A DNA stretch of 64,000 bases from JBHJGP01 sp050331695 (GTDB lineage: Bacteria; Pseudomonadota; Alphaproteobacteria; Geminicoccales; Geminicoccaceae). The notes under the pieces were generated by a model. It had not been told where the DNA came from. It saw nothing but the letters and a program-made list of their open reading frames with translations, and made no database searches. Within the stretch, counting starts at the first letter, position 1, and the number at the start of each line of letters is the position of its first letter. A program made the position numbers and the translations under genes. Below, in pieces: positions 8,373 through 15,877 of the stretch. The stretch is from positions 214,391 to 278,390 of the forward strand of contig JBHJGP010000013.1 of NCBI GenBank assembly GCA_050331695.1, given 5' to 3'.

Positions 8373-8723
8373 ATGAATGAGATGGCACATGCCAAGCCTC
8401 TCGGACCTATGAAGAACCCGCCTCATCCGGGCGCCTTGGTGCGTGAGGATGTGGTCAAGGCGCTTGGCCTGACAGTGACCAAGGCTGCCGAAAACCTCGG
8501 TGTCAGCCGGCCTAATCTGTCGCTCTTTTTGAACGAGCGGATCGATCTTTCGCCGGAGATGGCGCTCAAGCTCGAGGCGGCCTTTGGTCTCGAGGCGGAG
8601 ATGCTCATGGGCATGCAGACCGACCACAGCATGGCTCGCGCCCGCGCCCGCCAGGCCGAAATCACGGCCAATGTCCGGCGCATTGAGCCAACCCCTGAAG
8701 GATTTAGTAAACTGTCACCGTAA
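8373..8723 (+). CDS. higA: HigA-type antitoxin (XRE-family helix-turn-helix)
   Basis: The 116-residue protein starts at ATG 8373, two bases after the toxin stop. An alternative ATG lies at 8382. It has the HigA signature NPPHPGALVREDV followed by a Cro/CI-type helix-turn-helix (TVTKAAENLGVSRPNLSLFLN) and LSPEMALKLEAAFG. The antitoxin should neutralise HigB and repress the shared promoter. The reading frame extends upstream inside higB, but length and spacing favour 8373. Confidence 0.85.
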   Translation: MNEMAHAKPLGPMKNPPHPGALVREDVVKALGLTVTKAAENLGVSRPNLSLFLNERIDLSPEMALKLEAAFGLEAEMLMGMQTDHSMARARARQAEITANVRRIEPTPEGFSKLSP

Positions 8724-8774
8724 TCCGCGCAATCCAGTGGTAACTGTAGAAAAATAAAGAAATTGCCTAGACGT

Positions 8775-9584
8775 TCAGAAATTTCCATCGCTTTCAGTCT
8801 CCTCTAGCTTGCGATTGATGAAGTCAAATATTCGACGATACTCTTTTTCGTCCAATTTTGGAACTTTATATTTTCCGTACTTTTCGTGATATCTCTTAAC
8901 AGTTTCGCTCATTCTTTCCTCATTTGGTGTCGGGGGCTGACTATCATACAGTTGCTTCATCAACTTGATATCTTTTCTGTAGATTTGAAATCCTCTCCTG
9001 AACGGAGGCATTCCGTCTTCGACAAGATAACCCATACCATGAGTAAGCGCTGGGACACTCCAGGGCCAGAAACCCACAAAAGATTCGGTCGACTCGTAAA
9101 TGTGAGCTTCTAAAAAGCCTCGATGCGTTCCAGGTCTTCCGGGATGATTGACTTCATAGAAACAACTCAATTTCACACCTGTCTTTATAAACCTAATGGA
9201 TTTTCCGGTGACTGCAGCTATGCGTTTTCCACTATTATCAAAAATTGAGCCTTCGGAATAGTATTCACGCGACATCGGAGAAAAACTAATTCTCAGAATC
9301 ATTGTATTATCGTCATAGCCCTTAGGGCCGTCATAGGTCAAAAGCCAATCACCCAAAAATCGCTCTTTTTCTGCCTTAAAGACAATGCGAGCAAATCTCG
9401 TTTGTTTAGAGATCTTTATCAACCAATTTAGAACTAGGAATATCAAAGCCGCGAGAAACGGAGAAAGATAAATAGACAGTTTTTCGACATCATCATCTAA
9501 TGGAAGATTGTTTTCCAAATAAATTGCAATAAATGCACAACACGCTACAATCAAATATTCCACGAACTGAGGGAAGTATCTCAT
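8775..9584 (-). CDS. Orphan AT-rich gene: two-TM protein with beta-rich domain (Cap15-like architecture possible)
   Basis: I do not recognise this 269-residue protein by a firm signature. Two hydrophobic helices (about residues 7-25 and 38-58) precede a beta-strand-rich domain (about 75-200) that opens FLGDWLLTYDGPKG, a G-x-W start seen in lipocalin-like barrels. A charged helical tail follows. Two TM helices plus a small beta barrel is the layout of S-2TMbeta/Cap15 antiphage effectors, but no CD-NTase gene lies nearby, so that link is a hypothesis. Base composition is much more AT-rich than the neighbours (long A/T runs throughout), a strong sign of horizontal transfer. The start ATG 9584 has a GAGAAGAA ribosome site. 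Confidence 0.6.
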   Translation of the reverse strand: MRYFPQFVEYLIVACCAFIAIYLENNLPLDDDVEKLSIYLSPFLAALIFLVLNWLIKISKQTRFARIVFKAEKERFLGDWLLTYDGPKGYDDNTMILRISFSPMSREYYSEGSIFDNSGKRIAAVTGKSIRFIKTGVKLSCFYEVNHPGRPGTHRGFLEAHIYESTESFVGFWPWSVPALTHGMGYLVEDGMPPFRRGFQIYRKDIKLMKQLYDSQPPTPNEERMSETVKRYHEKYGKYKVPKLDEKEYRRIFDFINRKLEETESDGNF

Positions 9585-9689
9585 TTTTTCTTCTCAAAAT
9601 CAGCTTCTTGGTTTTTGTTTTCGTATGATGAGAAAAGATAAGCGTAACACTGATGAGACTAAAATTTGCTTTTGTGGCAAACTGTGAAG

Positions 9690-9707
9690 CCCCGGGTTGC
9701 CCCGGGG
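9690..9707 (-). terminator. Hairpin downstream of the ABC solute-binding gene
   Basis: CCCCGGG (9690-9696) and CCCGGGG (9701-9707) form a seven-pair stem with a four-base loop, 24 bp after the stop of the leftward ABC gene. It is GC-rich with only a weak U tract, so it is a plausible transcript end but not a textbook terminator. Confidence 0.5.
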
Positions 9708-9721
9708 TCTCGGACGAAAAA

Positions 9722-9731
9722 CAGACGAAAA
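9722..9731 (-). repeat. TTTT[TC]GTCTG motif, copy 4
   Basis: Non-coding copy that abuts the stop codon of the ABC binding-protein gene. Confidence 0.7.
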
Positions 9732-11255
9732 TCAGCCTTTGCCGGTGATGGCGTTGGTTTGGGCGGCGATTTCGTCCATGACGGATTGTGGGTTGTCGTA
9801 TTCGCCGGCGAAGAACCGGCCCAGCTCGACCGGGATCACATTGTTGGCGAGTTCGGCCCATTCGGGCAGGTCCGGCTCTGAGCCCATCTGGTTTTCGATG
9901 GTGTAACGCATGACATCGAAGTGACGCGTGGTGCCGGGGCCTGGGACCGCCGCTTCCTTCACGGCCGGATGGGCAAAGGTGGTCTCGCGCATCGGGCTGG
10001 AGCCACCGCCGAGCACGGAGATGCGAGCCTGGGTGTCGGGGGAGGTGGCCCACTGCATGAATACCCAGGCGGCATCCGCCACCTTGGAGTATTTGGAGAG
10101 TGCCAGCGCCGAGCCGCCCTGGTGGCCGGTGTTGGGGATCTCGTTGTAGCCGGTTTCCTCGACGGTGCGGAGCGCGTTGGCCCGAGGCGGCGGCGCCACG
10201 CCCAGGAGGCCCGCGACCTGGGAGCTCTGGGGATCGTCACAGGACGGCAGAAACTCGCCCCAGCTCAGGACCTGGCCGGCGATACCCTGGCTTACCGATT
10301 GGAACTGGCCGTCCCAGGTCCAAGTATCGACACCTGGCGGCATGTTTTCCCGCAGTTTCAGCCAGTATTCCATGGCCTCGATGCCCTGCTCGTCATTGCC
10401 CGAGAAGGTGCCGTCCGTGCGGAAGATCGAGCCGCCATGGCCCCACAACCAGGCGGTCCAGTCGCATTCGAGCGAGTAGTGGCCGGATTTCTTCTGACCG
10501 GTGGTGCCGAAGACCTTGCCGTTGCCGCCGGGGGCGTCGATGCCGGCGGCCTGGATCGCCCGGGCGTTCTCGAGGAAGGCGTCCATGGTCTCGGGCACGG
10601 ACAGGCCCAACTGTTCGTAGATATCGGTCCGGTACATGGTGATGAAGATCGGAATGTCGTAGGGCACGCCGACCATCACGTCATTGTACATGGAGATGCC
10701 GTCGACCAGAGGCTGGAGAAAATCGTCGAAATCATAGCCGGGGAAGGCGAGGTCCGGCTGGCTTTCGAATTTTTCGCGCGGGTCGATCACGTCCTGGGAG
10801 AAGGACGCCATCCAGGACTGGTCCAGATAGTAGCAGTCATAGGTGCCGAGGCCCGAGGCGACGTCGAGGGTGAGTTTTTGCAGGACCTGTTCCAGCGGCA
10901 GGACCTCGATCTCGACATTGATGCCGGTTGCCGGGCCGAACTCGGACTGGACCAGCTCGGCGATGCCTTTCGACGGCGGGGTGGATTCCGTGGCCATCCG
11001 CACGGTCTGGCCGGCGAAGGGCTTGCCGACCTCGGTGATCCAGTCGGTCACGGCTTGCGAAGGGCCGATCTGGGCGCGGGCCTGGTTGAACAAAGAACCG
11101 TTCCAGGGGCGGCCGATGCTGGAGCCGAGGGCGAAGGCGCTGGCGCCGAGGCCCAGTTTTCCGGCGGCGCGCAGGAATTTTCGTCTGTCGATCTGGCCTC
11201 TCGCATAGGCATCGGCGGCCCGCGCCAGATACAATTTTTTGTCTGTGTCACGCAT
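9732..11255 (-). CDS. ABC transporter extracellular solute-binding protein (family 1, sugar type), Tat signal
   Basis: The 507-residue protein has an N-terminal twin-arginine-like signal (DRRKFLRAAGKLGLGASAFALG, residues 23-44), so it is exported to the periplasm, probably folded. The mature part matches family 1 solute-binding proteins, with DPREKFE, the substrate-lobe GVPYDIPIFITMYRTD and ALSKYSKVADAAWVFMQWATS. It is the last gene of a leftward permease-permease-binding-protein operon. The nearby FGGY kinase, transcribed in the opposite direction, suggests a sugar or polyol ligand. It is long for the family (usually 420-450 residues). Confidence 0.9.
   Translation of the reverse strand: MRDTDKKLYLARAADAYARGQIDRRKFLRAAGKLGLGASAFALGSSIGRPWNGSLFNQARAQIGPSQAVTDWITEVGKPFAGQTVRMATESTPPSKGIAELVQSEFGPATGINVEIEVLPLEQVLQKLTLDVASGLGTYDCYYLDQSWMASFSQDVIDPREKFESQPDLAFPGYDFDDFLQPLVDGISMYNDVMVGVPYDIPIFITMYRTDIYEQLGLSVPETMDAFLENARAIQAAGIDAPGGNGKVFGTTGQKKSGHYSLECDWTAWLWGHGGSIFRTDGTFSGNDEQGIEAMEYWLKLRENMPPGVDTWTWDGQFQSVSQGIAGQVLSWGEFLPSCDDPQSSQVAGLLGVAPPPRANALRTVEETGYNEIPNTGHQGGSALALSKYSKVADAAWVFMQWATSPDTQARISVLGGGSSPMRETTFAHPAVKEAAVPGPGTTRHFDVMRYTIENQMGSEPDLPEWAELANNVIPVELGRFFAGEYDNPQSVMDEIAAQTNAITGKG
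11178..11187 (+). repeat. TTTT[TC]GTCTG motif, copy 5
   Basis: Overlaps the twin-arginine codons of the ABC binding-protein signal (reads Arg-Arg-Lys on the gene strand). Confidence 0.7.
11236..11245 (+). repeat. TTTT[TC]GTCTG motif, copy 6
   Basis: In the first codons of the same gene (Thr-Asp-Lys-Lys), only 58 bp from copy 5. Confidence 0.7.
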
Positions 11256-11301
11256 TGTTTAGTCACTCCCTTCGGTTGTTCGTTTGTTTCGTCTTCAAGG
11301 C

Positions 11302-12198
11302 TTAGCCCTTCAATGAGCCAAGCGTAAGACCTCGGACCAGGTTCTTCTGAACCAGGAGAATGAAGATGAAGGCGGGGATCAGCGCGGCAACCCCGAGCGC
11401 GGCGAGACTTCCCCACTGGGTGCCGGTCGAGGTGACGAAGCCGGAAGAGGCCACCGGCACGGTCTTGAGGCTGGTGGCGGTCAGCATCAGCACGAACAAG
11501 AACTCGGTCCAGGAGAAGATGAAGCAGAGCACGGCAGTGGCCGCGATCCCGGTTTTCATGGTCGGCAGCGCGATCCGCCAAAAGATCTGCCAGCGGCTGG
11601 CACCGTCGATCAGCGCCGCCTCGTCCAGCTCCTTCGGGATGTCGTCGAAGAAGCTTTTGAGCAGCAGCACGGCGAGCGGCAGGTTCATGAAGGTGTGGGC
11701 CAGGATCACGCCGGTGTGGGTGTCGTAGAGCCCGATCTCCTTATAGATCAGGAACAGGGGTATCGCGGCGGCGACGGGAGGCAGCATGCGGGTGGTGAGC
11801 ACCAGATAGACGAAATGGTGCTGGCCCCGGAAGCGGAGCCTCGACAGCGCGTAGGCCGCGAGCACGGCGATGGCGACGGTGAGAATGGTGCTCACGACGG
11901 CGATGATCACCGAATCCACGAGCCTCGGCACCATGTAAGTGTTGCCGCCGCCGGAGAAGCCCAAGGCACCAGTCTCCTGCATCCGCTGGCGTTCCGGCGA
12001 GATACCCAAGAGCACCGCCTTAAAGTGGGATGCCGTCGGCTCGAACTGGACCAGTTTCGGCGGCAGGGTGAAGACGTCCCGGTCGGTCTTGATGGTGACC
12101 GTGATCCAGAAATAGATCGGCAGGACCATGACCAGGGTGACGAGCCAGGCGAACGCGATTTTCGTCAGGCGGGCGGTGCGGGACTGATAGATCACCAT
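11302..12198 (-). CDS. ABC sugar transporter permease (MalG/CUT1 type)
   Basis: The 298-residue inner-membrane protein has six predicted helices and the permease EAA loop DEAALIDGASRWQIFWRIALP near residue 205, which docks on the ATPase. The N-terminus AFAWLVTLVMVLPIYFWITVTIKTD is typical of the second CUT1 permease. It lies 7 bp after the partner permease and 46 bp before the binding-protein gene. No ATP-binding subunit is encoded in this operon or elsewhere in the window apart from pstB, so a MalK-type ATPase must come from elsewhere. Confidence 0.9.
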   Translation of the reverse strand: MVIYQSRTARLTKIAFAWLVTLVMVLPIYFWITVTIKTDRDVFTLPPKLVQFEPTASHFKAVLLGISPERQRMQETGALGFSGGGNTYMVPRLVDSVIIAVVSTILTVAIAVLAAYALSRLRFRGQHHFVYLVLTTRMLPPVAAAIPLFLIYKEIGLYDTHTGVILAHTFMNLPLAVLLLKSFFDDIPKELDEAALIDGASRWQIFWRIALPTMKTGIAATAVLCFIFSWTEFLFVLMLTATSLKTVPVASSGFVTSTGTQWGSLAALGVAALIPAFIFILLVQKNLVRGLTLGSLKG

Positions 12199-12205
12199 CG
12201 GCGGT

Positions 12206-13090
12206 TCACCATCTGATTCGGGCCCGCCAGATGAACAGGTTTGCCAGGATCTGGATCAGGATCAGCGCCACCAGCGCGAGGGTCGCGCCGTAGCCCCAGC
12301 GAAGCGATTCGGCGAAGCTTTTCCAGGTGTAGAGCGAGAGGGTGTAAGTGGCGATCCCGGGCCCGCCGGAGGTCATCACGAACATGTAATCGAACGCCCG
12401 GAACAGATCGATGCCCCGGATCAGGATCGCGACCGCCATCACCTTGCCGAGCATCGGCAGCACGATTTTTGTCTGGATCTGCCAGTAGCCGGCGCCGTCG
12501 ATCATGGCGCTTTCAATCGGGTCTCGCGGCACGCCCCTTATGCCGGCGAGAAAAATCAGGACCATGAACGGCGTCCACTGCCAGATGTCGGCGAGCATCA
12601 CGCCGGCGAGCGCATAAGCCGGGGTTGCTAGGATCGGCGTGCTCCGGTCGATCGCACCGATCTGGTCCAGCGCCCAGGCGATCATCCCGAACTGGGGGTC
12701 CTGGTAGAGCTTGAACATCATGCCGGTGATGGCTGGCGGGATGACCAGGGCCAGAGAGAACAGGGCGCGCATGATGCCGAAGCCGGCGCCGTCATCGTCC
12801 AGGAGCAGGGCGATGAGAAAGCCCAGCACCAGTTGGATGGCGAGGCAGACGAAGGTGTAGGTAAGCGTGATGGTGAGCGCCGTGTGCAGCCGGCTGTCAC
12901 TGAACAGCCGCGCCCAATTGTCGAAACCCACCGGCTCCAGCGAGCGGCGCATGGGCACGAATTCGTGAAAGCTGAGCCAGAGATTGTAGCCGAGCGGGAA
13001 GACGGCGAAGACCAGGAGCATAGCAATCAGGGGCAGGAGCCAGGGAAGCGGCCCCTCGGCGATCATGAAGCGCGGCAAGGCGAAGCGCAC
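12206..13090 (-). CDS. ABC sugar transporter permease (MalF/CUT1 type)
   Basis: The 294-residue membrane protein opens with WLLPLIAMLLVFAVFPLGYNLWLSF and carries the EAA loop ESAMIDGAGYWQIQTKIVLP around residue 195. It is the first gene of the leftward transporter operon. Its promoter must lie in the 140-bp gap at 13091-13230 shared with the divergent FGGY kinase. That arrangement suggests coordinated control, although no regulator gene is nearby. Confidence 0.9.
   Translation of the reverse strand: MRFALPRFMIAEGPLPWLLPLIAMLLVFAVFPLGYNLWLSFHEFVPMRRSLEPVGFDNWARLFSDSRLHTALTITLTYTFVCLAIQLVLGFLIALLLDDDGAGFGIMRALFSLALVIPPAITGMMFKLYQDPQFGMIAWALDQIGAIDRSTPILATPAYALAGVMLADIWQWTPFMVLIFLAGIRGVPRDPIESAMIDGAGYWQIQTKIVLPMLGKVMAVAILIRGIDLFRAFDYMFVMTSGGPGIATYTLSLYTWKSFAESLRWGYGATLALVALILIQILANLFIWRARIRW
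12466..12475 (+). repeat. TTTT[TC]GTCTG motif, copy 7
   Basis: Within the EAA-loop region of the MalF-type permease gene, read Gln-Thr-Lys. Confidence 0.7.
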
Positions 13091-13230
13091 GGCTCAGCGT
13101 GCCTCGGAACCGGGGGACAGACATAAAGATCGCGCTCGCTCTCGTTTCATTCTTCCCCCGCCGATGCTCATGTTACGCGAGCCTTCGATAAGGCTAGGGT
13201 AGGATGCTGTCACTGCCAAGCGGAGGGGCC

Positions 13231-14514
13231 ATGGACAACCGGACCGTGATGGGAATCGATGTCGGCACCTCGGCCGTGCGGATCGTCATCGTCGACGATG
13301 GAGGCGAGGTCGTCGCCTCAGCGAGAGCCGCCCTGCCGCCGCCGGAGCGGGGCGCGGACGGCGTCCGCCAGGACCCCGACCTTTGGTGGCAGGCGGTGCT
13401 GGATGCGCTGGACGCGCTGCCGGCAGGGGCCCGCGCCTCGGTGTGTGCTCTGGCGGTGGATGGCACCTCCGGCACGCTTCTGCTGGCGGACGACAAGGGC
13501 CGGCCGGCGACCTCGGCCCGGATGTACAATGATCAGAGCTGCACAGGTCCGTCTGCCGAGATCGATGCTCTGGCGCCAGAGACGAGCCTCGCCCGGGGCA
13601 CTGGCAGCACGCTTGCCCGGCTTCTGGCGCTGGCGGGAGAGGTGGGCGACACCCAGGGATTGAAGGCCCAGCACCAGGCGGACTGGATCGCCGGCCGGTT
13701 CGCCGGATCTTTCGCCACCAGCGACGAGAACAACGCGCTGAAGATGGGCTACGACGTGGTCGCGAGGCGGTGGCCTGCTTGGTTCGAAGGGCTCGCGCTC
13801 AATCTCGATCTCTTGCCCGATATTGTAAGGCCAGGGGCGGCGATCGGTGATGTGATGGAGGCCGTCGCGAAGAAGACTGGTCTGCCGAAGGACTGCAAGA
13901 TCGTCGCCGGTACCACCGACGGCGTCGCCAGTTTCCTGGCGGCCGGCGCGATCGCGCCCGGCACGGCGGTCTCGGCTTTGGGCACCACGCTGACCCTCAA
14001 GACGGTAACCGAAAAGCCGATCTTCGCGCCTGAGTTCGGGGTTTACAGCCATCGGCTGGGCGATCTCTGGCTTGCGGGCGGTGCCAGCAACACGGGCGGC
14101 GCGGTCCTTCGTCAACATTTCGACGACAGCGAGCTGAAAACGCTTTCTCAAAAAATCGATCCGAGGGCTGAAAGCGGGCTCGACTACTACCCGCTACCGG
14201 CGTCGGGCGAACGGTTTCCGGTCAACGACACAAACCTGACCCCGCGCGTAGAACCCCGTCCCGAAGCAGACGAGAAATTTCTACAGGGGCTTCTGGAGGG
14301 GATCGCCCGGATCGAGCGACAGGCTTACGAGAAGCTGGCCGAGCTGGGGGCGGTCTACCCACAAGAGGTGTTGACGGTGGGAGGCGGGGCGAAGAACGAG
14401 ATCTGGACGGAAATGCGCTCGCGGATCCTGGGCGTCCCGATCCAATCGCTGGGTGATGTCGAGCCGGCCTACGGCACAGCGCTGCTGGTTCGCCGCGTTC
14501 TAAAGACAAATTAA
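13231..14514 (+). CDS. FGGY-family carbohydrate kinase (intact)
   Basis: The 427-residue kinase has the N-terminal phosphate-binding DVGTSAVRIVIVDD, the LAVDGTSGTLLL motif, GTTDGVASFLAAGA at the domain junction, the GTTLTLK loop and the C-terminal VGGGAKNEIWTEMRS adenine-binding region. I chose ATG 13231 because CGGAGGGG sits just upstream and the N-terminus then aligns with the family. An in-frame ATG at 13204 is less likely. It phosphorylates an imported sugar or polyol. It is divergent from the ABC transporter genes and is the only intact FGGY kinase here, the one at the left edge being interrupted. Confidence 0.85.
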   Translation: MDNRTVMGIDVGTSAVRIVIVDDGGEVVASARAALPPPERGADGVRQDPDLWWQAVLDALDALPAGARASVCALAVDGTSGTLLLADDKGRPATSARMYNDQSCTGPSAEIDALAPETSLARGTGSTLARLLALAGEVGDTQGLKAQHQADWIAGRFAGSFATSDENNALKMGYDVVARRWPAWFEGLALNLDLLPDIVRPGAAIGDVMEAVAKKTGLPKDCKIVAGTTDGVASFLAAGAIAPGTAVSALGTTLTLKTVTEKPIFAPEFGVYSHRLGDLWLAGGASNTGGAVLRQHFDDSELKTLSQKIDPRAESGLDYYPLPASGERFPVNDTNLTPRVEPRPEADEKFLQGLLEGIARIERQAYEKLAELGAVYPQEVLTVGGGAKNEIWTEMRSRILGVPIQSLGDVEPAYGTALLVRRVLKTN

Positions 14515-14609
14515 TCCAATACCAAAACGAAGCAACGCGGCTTCTCGTTCCTGTCTAATTCTAGAAATTTGTCGCAGTCTCAAATCAAAATCCGCAAATA
14601 AGAAGTAAA

Positions 14610-14627
14610 TGACAGGATAATGACAAA
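14610..14627 (-). promoter_or_regulatory. Pho box upstream of pstS
   Basis: TGACAGG-ATAA-TGACAAA at 14610-14627 is, on the other strand, TTTGTCA-N4-CCTGTCA: two 7-bp PhoB half-sites spaced 4 bp, the standard Pho box. It lies about 155 bp before the pstS start in an unusually AT-rich gap, supporting PhoB activation of the pst operon under phosphate limitation. Confidence 0.75.
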
Positions 14628-14780
14628 AAAATCTAATTTTTGTCAGGAACCGTCCTGAGCAAAGCAAGTTTGCCTGGCGTGAAATGAGCCAGGCACAACT
14701 ATTGCCGGCTTGACGGAATGGCTTTGCTGTCCAGTCGGATGGGCAGTGACCGAGGTCTTACGGACACCAGGAGGTAGCCC

Positions 14781-15803
14781 ATGCCCAGATTTTCCGTGCT
14801 CACCATCGCTCTGGCCGCGACGACGGCGTTGGCAGCGCCGCAGGTAGCGAACGCCCAGAGCCGCGAGCAAATCCGCGTCGTCGGTTCATCGACCGTCTAT
14901 CCTTTCACGACTGCGGTTGCCGAGAACTTCGCCCAAGAGACGGACTTCCAGCCGCCGATCGTGGAATCCACCGGCACCGGCGGTGGTTTCCAACTGTTCT
15001 GCGAAGGGGTCGGTGCGGGTCACCCCGACATCAACGACGCATCCCGGCCGATGACCGACAGTGAACGCGACCTCTGCGCCCAGAACGGCGTCAAGAATGT
15101 GACCGAGCTGCAGGTCGGCAATGACGGTATCGTGCTGGCTTCCGACAAATCAACCGATCAGTTGGATGTCAGTCGCGCCCAATTGTGGCAAGCGCTCGCG
15201 GCCGAGACCGTGCAGGATGGCGAGATCGTCGACAATCCCTACCAGAGATGGAGCGATATCGATTCTTCTCTGCCGGATCTCGACATCGTCGTGTTCGGAC
15301 CGCCCACCACCTCAGGCACGCGTGATGCCTTCGTCGAACTTGCCATGGAAGCGGGCTGCGCGGAATTCGAGGCGGTCAAGCAGTTGGACGAGGAGCGCAA
15401 ATCGACCGTGTGCACGCAGATGCGTAGCGACGGCGGGTTCGTCGAGGCCGGCGAAAACGACAATGTCATCGTCCAGCGGTTGGGATCCCAGTCCGGATCT
15501 TTCGGTCTGTTCGGCTTCAGCTACTACGACCAGAACCGGGCTGACCTCCAGGCAGCGCAAATCGGTGGGGTGGGCCCGAACGCCGATTCCATCGGTTCTG
15601 GGGACTATTCCCTGTCGCGGCCCTTGTTCATCTACGTGAAAGACGCCCATGTCGGCTCCATACCGGGCCTGGCCGAGTTCCTCGACTACTACACGAGCCC
15701 GGAGGTGTTCGGTCCGAACGGCTTTCTCATCGAGCAGGGTCTGATCCCGATGACCGACGATAAGCGCCAGGAGGTCACCGACAAGGTCGGCAGCATTAGC
15801 TGA
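14781..15803 (+). CDS. pstS: Phosphate ABC transporter substrate-binding protein
   Basis: The 340-residue protein has a Sec signal peptide ending near ANAQS (residues 1-25). The phosphate-binding segments VVGSSTVYPFT, ESTGTGGGFQLFC, NDASRPMTDSE and GPPTTSGTRDAF follow; the Ser/Thr/Asp/Arg side chains in these loops cradle phosphate in PstS. It acts in the periplasm and delivers phosphate to PstCA. The ATG at 14781 has a strong AGGAGG site at 14770-14775. It is the first gene of pstSCAB, downstream of a Pho box. Confidence 0.95.
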   Translation: MPRFSVLTIALAATTALAAPQVANAQSREQIRVVGSSTVYPFTTAVAENFAQETDFQPPIVESTGTGGGFQLFCEGVGAGHPDINDASRPMTDSERDLCAQNGVKNVTELQVGNDGIVLASDKSTDQLDVSRAQLWQALAAETVQDGEIVDNPYQRWSDIDSSLPDLDIVVFGPPTTSGTRDAFVELAMEAGCAEFEAVKQLDEERKSTVCTQMRSDGGFVEAGENDNVIVQRLGSQSGSFGLFGFSYYDQNRADLQAAQIGGVGPNADSIGSGDYSLSRPLFIYVKDAHVGSIPGLAEFLDYYTSPEVFGPNGFLIEQGLIPMTDDKRQEVTDKVGSIS

Positions 15804-15814
15804 CCAGCCGCCTA

Positions 15815-15854
15815 ATGGACCGGGCCGTCAGGTCCGGTCCTCCCCCCGGTCCAT
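15815..15854 (+). other. Two mutually exclusive hairpins between pstS and pstC
   Basis: ATGGACCGG (15815-15823) can pair over its last seven bases with CCGGTCC (15834-15840), or over all nine with CCGGTCCAT (15846-15854). Only one can form at a time. Located 12-51 bp after the pstS stop, it could lower expression of the membrane genes relative to the abundant binding protein. Confidence 0.5.
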
Positions 15855-15877
15855 CTCTCAGCACAGAAGCATAATTG

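Noticed and set aside
9921..11327. 468-codon + strand open frame across the ABC binding-protein gene
   Set aside because: Antisense of a clear Tat-exported binding protein; no independent domain or ribosome site.
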